Shown here: positions 41,772-53,700 of the stretch, piece by piece
Layout: every line of letters starts with the position of its first letter
Numbering within the stretch: the stretch's first letter is position 1
Origin: JAHQVK01 sp036788295
Lineage (GTDB): Bacteria; Myxococcota; Kuafuiibacteriia; Kuafuiibacteriales; Kuafuiibacteriaceae
Length of the DNA: 64,000 nt
Assembly (NCBI GenBank): GCA_036788295.1
Contig: DAIQNR010000001.1
Coordinates: 186,001 to 250,000 of the forward strand
Direction: 5' to 3'
Translations under genes and position numbers: made by a program
Notes under the pieces: generated by a model
The model's input: only the letters and a program-made list of their open reading frames with translations
Told to the model about the DNA's origin: nothing
Database searches by the model: none

Positions 41772-44700
41772 TCAGGGGCGCTGGCGAACCCTCTCTTCGG
41801 CCTCTCTTCGCACCGTCGCGCCGAGCCGCTCCCGAAGCAGGAAGTGGTCTGCGCTGAGCGCAAAGAAGATGAGCTCTCGGACCCGAGCCCGGCTCGAGAC
41901 GTCGGCCGCCATCGACTCCGACCCGTCGAGCCCAACGAGCGCGGCCTGCACGTCCCCGCCAAGCAGCAGCCCGGCCCGGTTTGCGCTGTGTTCGACCCCC
42001 TTCAGGTACCGGGCGAAGACCTTCATCGCGCCCACCGCGACCGCCTCGGCCGCCGCGTCCCGGATCGGGCCGAGCGCCTTCGGGTCGATGGCCCGGCCGA
42101 GATCGCGCTGCCAGCGCGCCACCTCGTTGGGCAGAAGGCCCAAATCGACCCCGCTCCCCTCCGGAACTCCGAGACGGATCGCCGCTTCGATGCACGCGGC
42201 GGCGTCCTCGGCGTCGAGCGCCGCCACGAGCGCGAGCTCCGGGCGAGCGAACGCGAGCTGGCGTCCGATTTCGAACCCGAGCTGACGAGGGTCGGCGACG
42301 TCGAGGAGAGCGTGGTTTCGCCCGATCACGAGGGCCGCCGGGCTCCCCGGAAAGAGCCGCGCGGCCTCGGACGAGCCCGCCCGCAGGTACGCCTCCACCG
42401 GGGGCAGAGGCATCAGCCGGAGCAGCTGCTGCACGACGCCGAAGAACTGCAGCCGGGCCGGAGCGGACCGGCGGCTGTCCGAGAAGTCCACCCGCTCCCG
42501 GCGGGGTTTCAGCCCGGCCGCCTTCTTTCGATCCTGAAACAGGGTTGGCGCCCCTTGATAGACCGCGAACGCCAACGCGGCGAGCGGACCCCGGCAGTAC
42601 GGATGGAGCACCCGCTCCCGCCAGGTCGCGTCGTCGAGCGGTCGGGACGGTCTCGGGGGCACGTAGCGGAGCAGGCCAGCGTAGGCCTGGCGCTCGACGG
42701 CGCTGGCCGCGCCGGTCAAGACGAGGGCCCCGAGCGCGCAAAACGTCCGGTCGAGGTGCCCGGCTTCGAAGGACAGCTCGTACAGGGCTCGAGCGGGCTC
42801 GGCCGGGTCGTCGACCCTCGGCAAGAGCTCCAAGTAGAGCGCCGCGGCCTGCGGCTTGGCGTCCGGGGATCGGGCGTAGAGTCGAGCGAGCGCGAGCCCC
42901 ACTCCCGCGTCCTCCGGCTCGAGCTGCCACAACACCTCGTAGGCTTGCCGAGCGCCGTTGTCGTCCCGAAGCACCCGAACGTGCAGCTCGGCGAGCGACC
43001 TCCACAGCACCGCCCGCCGCCTCCGTTCGGACTTCGGGAGCCGGCGCAGCATCCGGGCGTAGTTGTCGGCGAGCGCGTCCCAGCTCCTCGACTCGAACAG
43101 CATCTGCTCGATACGTGAGAACGCCTCCACGTGGTTCGGATCGACGTCGAGGGCGGCGTTCAGGGCCTGCACCGCCGCGGCGACGTTGCCCTGCTGTTCG
43201 TGGTGAAGGCGCGCGATCTCCATCAGCACGTCGCGCCGCTCCAACTTGTCGGTCACCGCCGAGCCGAGGTCGGACAAGGCGCCGAGCGCCTTCATGATCT
43301 GGCTCGTCTCCCGGTAGAGCCGAACGAGCGCCCGGAGAATCTCCGGATCCTCGGGGCGCATCCGGCGGGCCTCGGCGTAGGCGTCGATCGCCCGCCACGG
43401 CTCTTCGAAGCGCTCGCACAGCTCGGCTTGCTCGAACAGGGCGAGCAGCCGCTGCTCCTCGTCGGGCAGGACCGAGAGGAGTCGCTCTCGCAGGTCGAAA
43501 GCCTCCTCGAACCTCCCGAGCTGGGCCTCGAGCCGCGCGTTCGCCCCTAGGGACGGGACATGGCTCGCGTCGAGCGCGAGCGCCCGCTGAAACGACTTCT
43601 GGGCCCGATCGTGCTGCTCGAGCTTCAGCGCGAGGTCACCGATCTGAAAGTGGAGGTCCACCACTTCGGCGTCGGTCAGCGCCGACTTGTGCTGAATGAG
43701 GATGGCCTGCGAGACCCGCTGCGCGTCCTCCCAGCGCTCGACCCGCAAGAGCGCGCCGGCGAGCCCTTCGAGCGTCGGAAGGTAGGTCGAATCGAGCTCG
43801 TAGCTCGTGTGGTAGCGCTCGAGCGCCTCGCTGGCCCGTCCCTCCTTCTCGGCGATGTAGGCGAGCCGGTAGTGGATCCTCCCGAGCGCCCCGCGGTCCG
43901 CCCCGGAGTCGAGCCGCCGGACGAGGCGAAGGAGCAGCCGCTCCGCCTCGGCGAAGCGCTCCTCCGAGAACAGGAGGTCGGAGAGGACCTCGAGTGAGGG
44001 GACATGGTCGGGGCAGCCGGTCACCGACCGCTCGAGCAGGTCGATCGCCCGCTCGACGTCATCGAGCGGCTCGAGGGCCAGCATCGCCGCGGCGTGCAGC
44101 AAATCGGACCGCTCGACCGGATCGCGGACGAGCTCGGCCTGCTGCACCGAAAGCGCGATGACCTCTCCATGGTCGCCCTCCGCCTCCCGGATGCGACGGA
44201 GCGCGGCGAGCGAGGGCCCGTGGCTCCTGTCCATCTCGAGGGCGCGCTCGAACGACTCTCGGGCCGCCTCCCGCTCCCCGAGCATGTCCTCTCGGATCTT
44301 CCCCATCCGAAAGTGGAGCGTGGCCGCCTCGACCTCGGCTCCGACCAGGTGGGCCTCCCGGGCGAGCAGGTCGAGCGTCGCCGCCCATTCGCCTCGCTGC
44401 TCGTAGAGGTCGGCGAGCGCGCGGAGCACGTCCCGCCGCCTCGGCGCTCGCTCGAGGGCCCTCGACAGCGCCTGCTCGGCCAGCAGCGGGTCCTCGAGCT
44501 CGACCACCGCCGTCCGACCGAGCTCGAGGAGGAGGCTCGCCGCCTCCTCTGGATCCCGTGTCAATTCAACCTGCCGCTCGAGCGCCTCCGCCCTGCGTTC
44601 GTGGTCGCCCGAGGCCCGCCACAACCGCTCGAGGCCAACCACCGCGGGCAGATGGTCCGGATTGATCTCGAGCAGCCTCAGCAGGGTCGAGGCCGCAGCG

Positions 44701-47700
44701 TCCAGGTCCCCGAACCGCTCCTCCTGGATACCGGCGATCTGGGCGAGCAGCGACAGCGCCTCCGGCTCCGACTCGGCCCGCTCGACCCGCCGCTCGTAGA
44801 CGTCGATGACGTCGCCCCAGCGCTCCTCGGCCGTGAACAGCCGCTCGAGCGCGTCGAGGCTCGGACGGTGCCCAGGCTCGGCCTCGAGCAGGTCCCGGTA
44901 CGCCTCGATCGCCCGGGGCACGTCGCCGAGGCCGCGCTCGAGGGCCTCGGCCAGCTGCCAGCGCCAACCCTGCAGCTGCTCCGGGTCGCCCCCTCGCTCC
45001 ACCCGCCGGGCCAAGAGGTCCACGAGCGGCGACCACCGCCCGTTCTGTCGCAGCAGCCGCCCGAAGCCCTCGAACGCCATCGGATCGTCCGAGTCGAGGT
45101 CGAGCGCCTGCTTCGCGGCCGAGATCGCCGCGTCGGGGTCGGCGCGCTCCTGCTCCTCGATCCGCGCGATCTCGAACAGCAGCGCCTGGCGCCGGGCCGG
45201 GTCGGTGCTGAGACCGAACTCCTCTTCGTGAAGAGACACGACCTCGGCCCAGCGGCCCTCGGCGGCCCACAGCTCGACCAGACGCCGGCGGGTCGCGTCG
45301 TCCTCGGGCCGGGCCGAGAGCACCTGCGAGAAGTAGCGTTCGGCCGAAGCTCGATCGGCGAGCTGATCGGCGTGGATCTCGCCCAGGCGACGGCGCAGCT
45401 CGACCGCGCGCGCCGCCCCGACCTGCTCGAGCTGCTCTGCGTACACCGCGGCGAGCAGATCCCAGCTCGAGGTCTCTCTTGCCAGGCGCTCGGCCAAGGC
45501 CTGCGCCCTCTCGTCGGCCCCCTCCTCGGAGAAGGCCCGGCACGCGGCGACGAACGCGAGGTCCGGGTGCCCGAGCCAGCGCTCTTGGATCTCGACGATC
45601 GCCCACAGGATCGCTCGACGGCCTTCGGCCTCCTCCACGTGCTCGAGCTGGCGGTCGTGCAGGTCCACGAGGCGCCGGTAGTCCCCGCCCTCCTCGTACA
45701 TCGCGGCCAGCGCCGCGTAGGCCCGGGGATGGCCGGGCTCGAGGTCCAAGACCCGCTCGTAGGCCGCGGCCGACCCGGACCGCCGGTTGAGCTTTCGCTC
45801 GTACAGCTCCGCGACCTCGAGCCAAATCTCGACCTGCTCGCCCCGGCTCTCGGCGAGCGCGGCCCGCGCCGTCTTGACCCGGACCGCCTCGCCATGGGCC
45901 CCGGCGGTGACGAACAGCTCTTCGAGCCGCATCAGCTCCGAGGGCGTGTGGGGCTCGATGTCCAGCACCCGGCGGGCCGATTCGACCGCGTCCTCGGTGC
46001 GCCCGAGCCCGTCCTCGAGGACCTGGGCCAGCTCGAATCGCACCGCCTTCACCCCCGCAGCGTCGGGCTGAAGGGGAATGAGCTTGCGCAAGACCAGGAC
46101 CAGCTCCTCCCACTGGCCGGCGTCCCGGTGGACCCGTCGCAGCGCCTCGAGCGCCTCGATGTCGTTCGGGTTGCGCCGCAAGATGTCCTGCCAAGCCGCC
46201 ACCGCCTCGTCCACCGAGCCGAGTCGAGCCCCCCGGACGAAACCCAACTTGCGCTGAAGCCGCAGGACCTCCTGCTCGTCGGAGACTCGGTCCAGACCGG
46301 ATTCGAGCAGCACCGCCAGCTCGGCCCACCTCCCGGTGCGCTCGTACAGGGCCTCGAGCGCGCGCTCTGCTTCGGGATCCCTCGGGTCGCGGTCCAGGAT
46401 GGCCCTCCACCGGGCCACCGCCCGATCCGGGTCGTCGAGCGGGCCGGCGGTGAGCGCGGCGAGCCGGCCCTCGAGCCTCCGCCGAGCCCGAGGGTCCGAG
46501 GTCCGCTCGGCCAATGCGTCGAGCACCCCGGCCAGCTCCGCGCCGTGCTCGTCGGGATCGAGCAGGCGCGCGAGCCCCTCGAGGGTCGAGCGATCGTCGG
46601 GTGCTTCTTCCCTCGCCCGGCGCAAGTGAAACAACGCCTCCGCCGGCTCGCCGAGACGCTCCTCCCACAGCGCGGCGAGCCGCAGCCACAGCGGGTGCTT
46701 TTCGCCCTCCGGGGCCAGCTCCGCCCGCCGCTCGAGCACCTCGGTGAGCGCGGCCCACCGCTCGAGCGACGTCTCGAGCCGGTCGAGCGCGGCGAGGGCC
46801 TGGGGGTCGTCCGGTCGCTCGGCGAGCACCCTCCGCCATGCGTCCACAGCCCCGCTCGGGTTGCCCCCCTCGAGCAGCTCGGCCACGCGCAGCCGCAGCC
46901 GCTCCCGAAGCTCGGCGTCCGGAGCCTCTTCGAGAGCCGCCTCGTACAGAGGCACGAGGTCCGAAGACCGCCCCAGGCGCTGCGCGAGCTCCTCGGTCGC
47001 TTCGATGACCCCAGGAAAACCGGGGTTGCGCCGAACGACCCGCGTGAGCAGCTCGAAGGCCCGCTCGGGAGCGAAGAGCCCCTCGTCGAGCCATCGGGCT
47101 GCCTTCAGCTCGAGCGGCACCCGCTCCGAGCCCCGCGGCTCGAGGCCGGCGCGCAGCTCGAGCACCGAGACCAAGGCCTCGGGCTCCCCCGCCGCCTCGA
47201 GCGCCCGGGAGAGCATCTCCCCCGTCGTCCGGACCAGCCCGAGATCCTCGGCCACGACCGCATCCTGAAACCGCTCCTCGAGGTACTCCCGGGCGGCCGG
47301 GTGGCGGGGATCGATGCTGAGCACCTCTCCGAGCAGGCGGTCGGCCGCGGCGAGATCGCCGAGCGCTTCCGCCTTCACCCGTCCGAGCCGGGCCATCCAA
47401 TCCAGCCGCTCGGCTGGCTCGCCGCCGAGGTTGAGCCGCCGCTCGAGCACGTCGGCGACCTCCGTGAAGCGCTGCTCGGCCTCGAGCAGCCGGCCGAGCG
47501 CTTCGAGGGCGAGGCTGTCCTCCGGGACGAGCTGCGCCAGCCGGCGGAGGGTCGCGATCGCCCCCGGACGGTCCTCGAGCGGCCCCTCCTGCAGGGCAGC
47601 GAAGGCCCGGAGCAGACCCGCACGCTCCTCTTCGGACTCCGCCTGCGCGATCCGCCGCCGGTACACCTCCGCGAGCCGGTCGAACCGACCGACGGCCGAG

Positions 47701-50700
47701 TACAGCCGCTCGAGAGCAGCGAGCGACTCGGCGTCACCGGGCGCGACCTCGAGGACCCGCTCGTATTCGGCCACCGCTCGAGGCAAGTCCTGCAGCCGCT
47801 TGTCGTAGACAGCCGCCACCCGCCGCCGCAGGCCGAGGGCCCGCCGGGGGTCGGACGACGCATCGGCCTCATCGAGCAAGAGCGCGGCGAGGTCCTCGTC
47901 CATTCGGTGGTCCGAAGCGATCCGCTCGATCCTGGACCACAGCCCGTCATCCCGGGGCGCGAGGGCGAGGGCTCGGCGGGCGGCAGCGAAGGCTCGCTCC
48001 GGGCGGCCGAGCCGGACCTCCCACGTCTCGGCGATCTGGATCAGGGCCTCGAGGCGCTCTTCGGGCGCGCCGCCGACCGCGACCCGCTCGAGGCAGTCGA
48101 GGTAGGCCTCGAACGCGCCGTGGCGGAGGTAGGTGGGCGCGAGCGCGGCCGCCGCGGCAGCGAGCACCGGCTCCTGGGCCGGTCCGCGGAGCACCGCGGC
48201 GAGACCGGCGATCGCGCCCGGGTCGTCCGGACGGTGGGCCAAGGCGGCCGCATAGTTGGCCACGGCGCCGGCGGGATCGGCGAGGCGATCCCGCTTCAGC
48301 TGGGCGATCTGCAGGAGAAGGCCCGCCCGCTCGTCGGCGCCAGCGGCCACGGCGAGCTCGGCCTCGAGCGCATCGACCGCGAGCCTCGGCCGATCCGCTC
48401 TCGCTCCGAGGGCCACGAGCCGCCGCAAGACGTCCGGGTCGGCCGGGTCGAGCCGGCGCAGCGCACCGAGCGCCTCGGCGGCGAGATCGACGTCGCGAAG
48501 GTCGTGCTCGGCGAGATCGGCGATCTCGGCCCACAGCCCGCCGCTGTCCTCGGGCGGCACCACGGCGAGGCGCTTTTGGAGGACAACCACCAGCCGGCCC
48601 GCGTCGCCGGATTTGCGGAAGATCGACTCGAGACCATCGAGCGCCTCGCCGTCTCCCGGGGACAGCTCGAGCACGGTCTCGTAGTGGGGGATGGCCGCCG
48701 ACGGCCGCTGCATGGTCTCGTGGGCCAGGCGGGCGGCCCGCTGCGCCAAGGGCAGCCGCGACGGCGCGGTCCGGCTCGCGCCGAGCGCCTCCTCGAGCAA
48801 TTCGGCCCACTCTTCGAGCGCCCCGGCCCGGTGGGCGAGGCGCTCGGCCTCGTCGGCGAGCGCGGCGTCGGTCGGCGCCTCCAAGAAGGCTCGCCCCAGG
48901 GTGAGGAAACCCATCTCGGGCCGGCCGAGGGAGCGCTCGTAGACCTCCGCGATCTCGCGCCGGACCTGGCCCCGCTCCGCCGCCGGCGCGACCTCGCTCC
49001 GGGCCTCGAGCACTTGGATGAGCTCGGCGAACTCCCCTCTTTCGCGCAGCACCGGCTCGACCAGCGTGGCCGCTCGGGTCACCAGATCGGGCTGCTGGCC
49101 TCGTACCTCGGACAAGAGCAGAAGGAGCGCGGCGAGCGCGGCGTCGGGCGGGTCGGCCTCGGCGAGCGCCGCTGCGAACGAGTCGAGCGCCGCCGACGGC
49201 TGCTCGAGCGGGCCCAGCTGCAGCCGCCCCAGCTCGAGCAGCGCCTCCACCCGCCCGGCCTCGAGCGCCGGGATCGCCCGAAAGAGGGCCGCGGCCTTGA
49301 CCGCCGGGTCGAACTCGGTCCGGCGAAGGCCTTCGAGCGCCGGCCCGTAGCCAGGGTCGGCCTCGAGCGCGGCACGGTAGAGGCCAGCGGCCCGCCGGTC
49401 CGAGGCCCGCTCCGCCGCCTTTCCCGCTTCGGCCCGCCGCGCTGCCAGCGGCGCGCCGAGCTCCGCCCAGCGAACGAGCGCGTCGATCTGCCCCGACGCG
49501 TCGTCGATCGCCGCTCGCCGCGCGGCCAGCGCCGCCCACACCGCCTCTTCCTCGGGTCGAAGCTCGGCCAGAGCCGCCCACGCCTCGGCCGCCATCGCCG
49601 CGTCGCCGTGGTGGTCGGCGAGCCGAGCCGCCTCCGCGACCAGCGCCGCGCGCGGCCCCTCGGCCACCCGCGACGCCGCCGCCATCGCCCGGCTCGCGAC
49701 CTCGGCCGAGCGACCGCATCGGTCCGCGAGCCGCTCGAGCGTGGCGAAGAGATCGAGGCGGTCGGGAGCCTCCGCGAACGCCCGCTCCGCCGCCTCCCAC
49801 GCTGGCTCGAGCCGGCCGAGCCGCTCTTCCTCGATCGATCGGATCGCGACCCAGCGCTCGACCCGCTCCCTCGGGTCGGTCGAGCGCTCCGCGAGGACCC
49901 GGTAGGCCCCGGCGAGGCGCCCCCAATCTCCCGCCCGGCGGTAGACCGGCTCGAGCGCGGTCGCGGCGAGCACCGCCGCCGGGCCATCGAGCAGGGACTC
50001 GAGCGCCTCCCTAGCCTCGCGCTGATCCGGGGACGACTCGAGGGACAGCTCGAGCGCCCGAACCGCGCCGGCGTGGTCGCCGGCCGCGACCCTCGCCCTG
50101 GCCTCCGCCCCCAGGACGCGTGCCCGGGACACCGGCGCCTCCGTCCGCGCCGCCTCTTCTCGCAAGGCCTCGGCCTGCTCGGCGAACCGGCCCAGCCGAC
50201 CGGAAAGCCTCGCGATGTCGGCGTAGATGCCGGGTGAGTTCGGGTCCGCCACCCGGGCCCGCGACAACGCGGACAGCGCGGCCTCCGGCTGGTCCGCCGC
50301 CTCCTCCCACACGAGGGCGGCGCGCCGAAGGTACGGGGCTCGGTCCAGCCCCTCCGCGGCCGCGTCTGCCCTGGACTCGAGGACCCGGGCCAGCGCGACC
50401 GGATCGTCGCCGGCCGCGGTCAACCGCTCGAGCGCGTCGAGCGCCTCGGGGTCTCGAGGGGTCAGGGCCAGCACCGCCTCGAAACCTCGCCGCGCGTCGG
50501 ACACGCGGGACGGGTCGGCGTCGGCGATCCGAGCGAAGAAGCGCCACAGCTCCGGCTCGGCCGACGCTCGGCGCTCGACCGAGGCGGCGAGGCGCGCGGT
50601 CTCTCCCGCCGCATCGGCGAGCGCTCCCAGGGTGGCGTGGTGAACCGGATCCAGCTCGCCTCGCTCGAAGCAGAAAAACAGCAGCTCGAACGCTCGAGCC

Positions 50701-53700
50701 TTGTCTCCGAGCTGCTCCGCCGCGAGGCGCGCGGCCCGGACCGCCCGCCGCTCCCGGGCGCCGGCGTCCTGGTCCCGGGGGGCTTGCGCGAGCACCGCGC
50801 GCAGCTCGCCGGCGGCGTCGCCAGCGGCCGCGTACGGCCCCTCGAGCGCCGAAGCCGCGTCCGGCCCGACCTCTGGGTGCTCGATCAACGCGTCGAGCCC
50901 GGCGAGCGCCTCCGGCGCCGGACCGGCGGCGAGGGCCCGGACGTACCGCTCGACGGCGCCCTTCGCGTCGCCGAGCTGCCGGCGAAGGACGTCGGCCGAG
51001 CGCACGTCGAGCGCGGCCGCTGCCGCCGGGTTCGGGGCGAGCCCCCGAAGACGGTCGAGCACCGACAGCAGGGCCTTCGGCGCCTCGTCCTCGGACAGCC
51101 GCGTCGCGAGGCGAGCGAGCGCCGTCGGCTCCTCCGGATGCTCGACGAGCACGGCCTGGTACGCGTCGATGGCCCCCTGCCGGTCGCCGAGGCGCTCCTC
51201 CCGGAGCTCGGCGAATTTGAGCCCGAGTTGAAGGCGGTCTTGCACATTCGCGGCCCGGCGCCGCTGAGCTTCGTACACCGCGGCGAGCTCGGCGTAGCGC
51301 CCCTTGGCTCCCAGAAGCCGCTCGAGGGCGGCCAGAGATGCGGCGGACGCTGGTTCGGCGTCGAGCGCCCGTCGGTGCTCGTCCACCGCCCGGTCTAGGT
51401 CACCGAGCGCGGTCTCGGCGAGCACCGCCGCCGACCCGAGCAGGGCGGCGGCGGTCGGCCCGGCCCGACCCGCTGACGCCCGAACGAGCGCGTCCACCAC
51501 CTCGGCCGCTCGGCTCGTGGACGGCGCGACCTCGAGAAGGGCCGCGTGCAGTTCGCGGTCTTCCGGGGCCTCGGCGAAGGCGCGGAGCAAGAACTCGAGC
51601 CCGAGCTCCGGATCCCCCAGGCGAGCGGACAGCTTCGCCCCCTCCCTCGCTGCCGCCCGTCGGGCCGCGGGCTCGGGGGCCTCGGACGCGAGCAGGGCGA
51701 GCACGTCGCGGCGCCGCGGATCCCCGCGGGCGGCGTAGATCGGCTCGAGCGCCGCGGCGATGCGTGGGACCTCGATCCCCCTCGCCATGAGGGCCTCGAG
51801 CGGCTCGAGGACCCGGTCCGGAACGCTGGGCAGCAGCTCGAGCCACTGCTCGGCCGCCTCCGCGCCCTGATCGAGGCGCTCGAGCGCCTCCGCCCGTCGG
51901 GCCCCCAGCTCGGCTCGTCTCGCCTCGTCGGGGGCGAGCCGGGCGAGGCGAGCGAGCACCGGCTCGAGCAGCGACCACCGCTCGAGTCGAGCGTAGAGCT
52001 CCTCGACCGCGACCAGGGTGGGCTCGTCGTCCGGGTCCTCGGCGAGGTTCGCCTCGAGCGCCTCCACCGCCGATTCGGTCTGGTCGAGCCTCCGGTCGAG
52101 CAGCTCCGCGAGCCGGGCTCGGGCCAGGCGACGCTCCGCCCGGTCCTCGGTCGCGCGCACCCTCGCCGCGAGGGCCTCCGCCAGCGCCCGAGGGTCATCC
52201 TCCGCCCGCAAGTAGCGCTCGATCGCGTCCTGGGCCTCTCTGTCCTTCGGCGCGTGCTCGAGGACCCGGCGATAGGCATGGGCCGCCCGGGGCGAGCCGG
52301 GCAAGCGGCCCTCGAACCGCCGCGCCGCCTGCCGCCACAGCTCCGCCGCCCTGGGGCCCTGCCGGACCGACGCCGCCGCCACGAGCGCGTCGGCCCACGC
52401 GTCCACCTCACCGGTCTCCTCCGCGAGCCCGGCGACCTCCTCTTCGAGTCCGGGCGCGTCCGGATCGTGCTCGAACAGCGCCACGGCGGCAGCGAACCGC
52501 TCCCGGGATCCGAGCCCGCTCGACCGCTCCACCCGCTCCGCGAGCAGGTCGCGGCGGCGCTCGTAATCCGGGGCCAGATCGGCCAGCGAGGAGAGCGCGG
52601 AGAGGTGCCGGGGGCCGTCCCCGGCGTCCTTGTACAAGGCGCACAGCGCGCTGACCGCCTCCAGATCGTCGGGCGCGACCGCGAGCACCGCCTCGAAGTG
52701 CCGACGAGCCCTCGCCGCGTCACCGAGCTCGACCGCGGCCGCCTTGCCCAGCTCGAGGTGGGTCTCGAGCGCGAGATCCGGGTCACGGGTGGCGGCGAGG
52801 AAATGCTCGAGCACTTCGGCTCTCGCCTGGTGCTTTCCGAGCTCGAGCAGCAGCGCGGCGAGCGGTCCGGCGACCCGACGCTCGCCCGGCGCCAGAGCGT
52901 GGGCCCTCGACAGCGCGTCGAGTCGAATCGCCCCCGCTTCTTCCTCCTCCATGCCGGCGGCGACCCTCGCCCGTTCGAGCAGCAGGCGGACCTTCGCCTC
53001 GGGGGCCTTCACCCCCTCGATCATCGCGTCGAGCCGCTTCAACCGGTCCTCGGGCCGAGCCTCGATGGCCTCGAGGATGCCCAGCGCCCGCTCGTGGGCC
53101 GGTTGCAGCAGCAGGGCCCGCCCGAGGTGCTCGTCGGCTCGCAATCTGTCTTGCCCATAGACGAGGTAGAGCTCCGCCGCGTCGAGGTAGGCCTCCGCCG
53201 CCTCGCTGCGGTCCCGGGCGCCGAGGCCCCGGTCCCGGGCGGCTTCCGCCTCCGCCCGCCAGGCGTGAGCTTTGGCCTCGAGGGCGTCGAGCCCAGCGAG
53301 CGCCCCCTCGTCCCCGAGCGCTCGGGCCCGGCCCCACAGCGTCCGGGCCAAGTCGTGATGAACGGGGCGACCGAGCAGCGACGCCGCGAGCTCACGGTGG
53401 GCCCGCGCCACCGCCTCCACCCGAGCCGGATCGGCGTCGGCGACGTCGATTTCGGGATCTTCGGCTGGATCGCCTGCTTTCGCGAGGTCCGGTCCGAGCA
53501 CGGCCTCGAGCTCCCGCTCGAGAACCGAGGCCGCCTCCCCCACCCGGCCCTCGGCGAGCAGCAGCGCTCGCGCCGCCGCGAGCGCATCGAGCCCCGCTCC
53601 GGCCTCGAGAGCGGCGCGGATCGCGGCGAGGCCCCGCTCCGGCTCGGCCCGATCCGCGATCTCGATGGCGATCGCCGCCTTCTCCTCTGGCGGCACCGCG

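Noticed and set aside
44004..50237. 2077-codon frame on the plus strand opposite the giant TPR gene
   Set aside because: Arg/Leu/Glu/Pro-rich antisense of Leu/Glu/Arg-rich TPR codons, with no recognisable domain. Long antisense frames are expected at this GC content.
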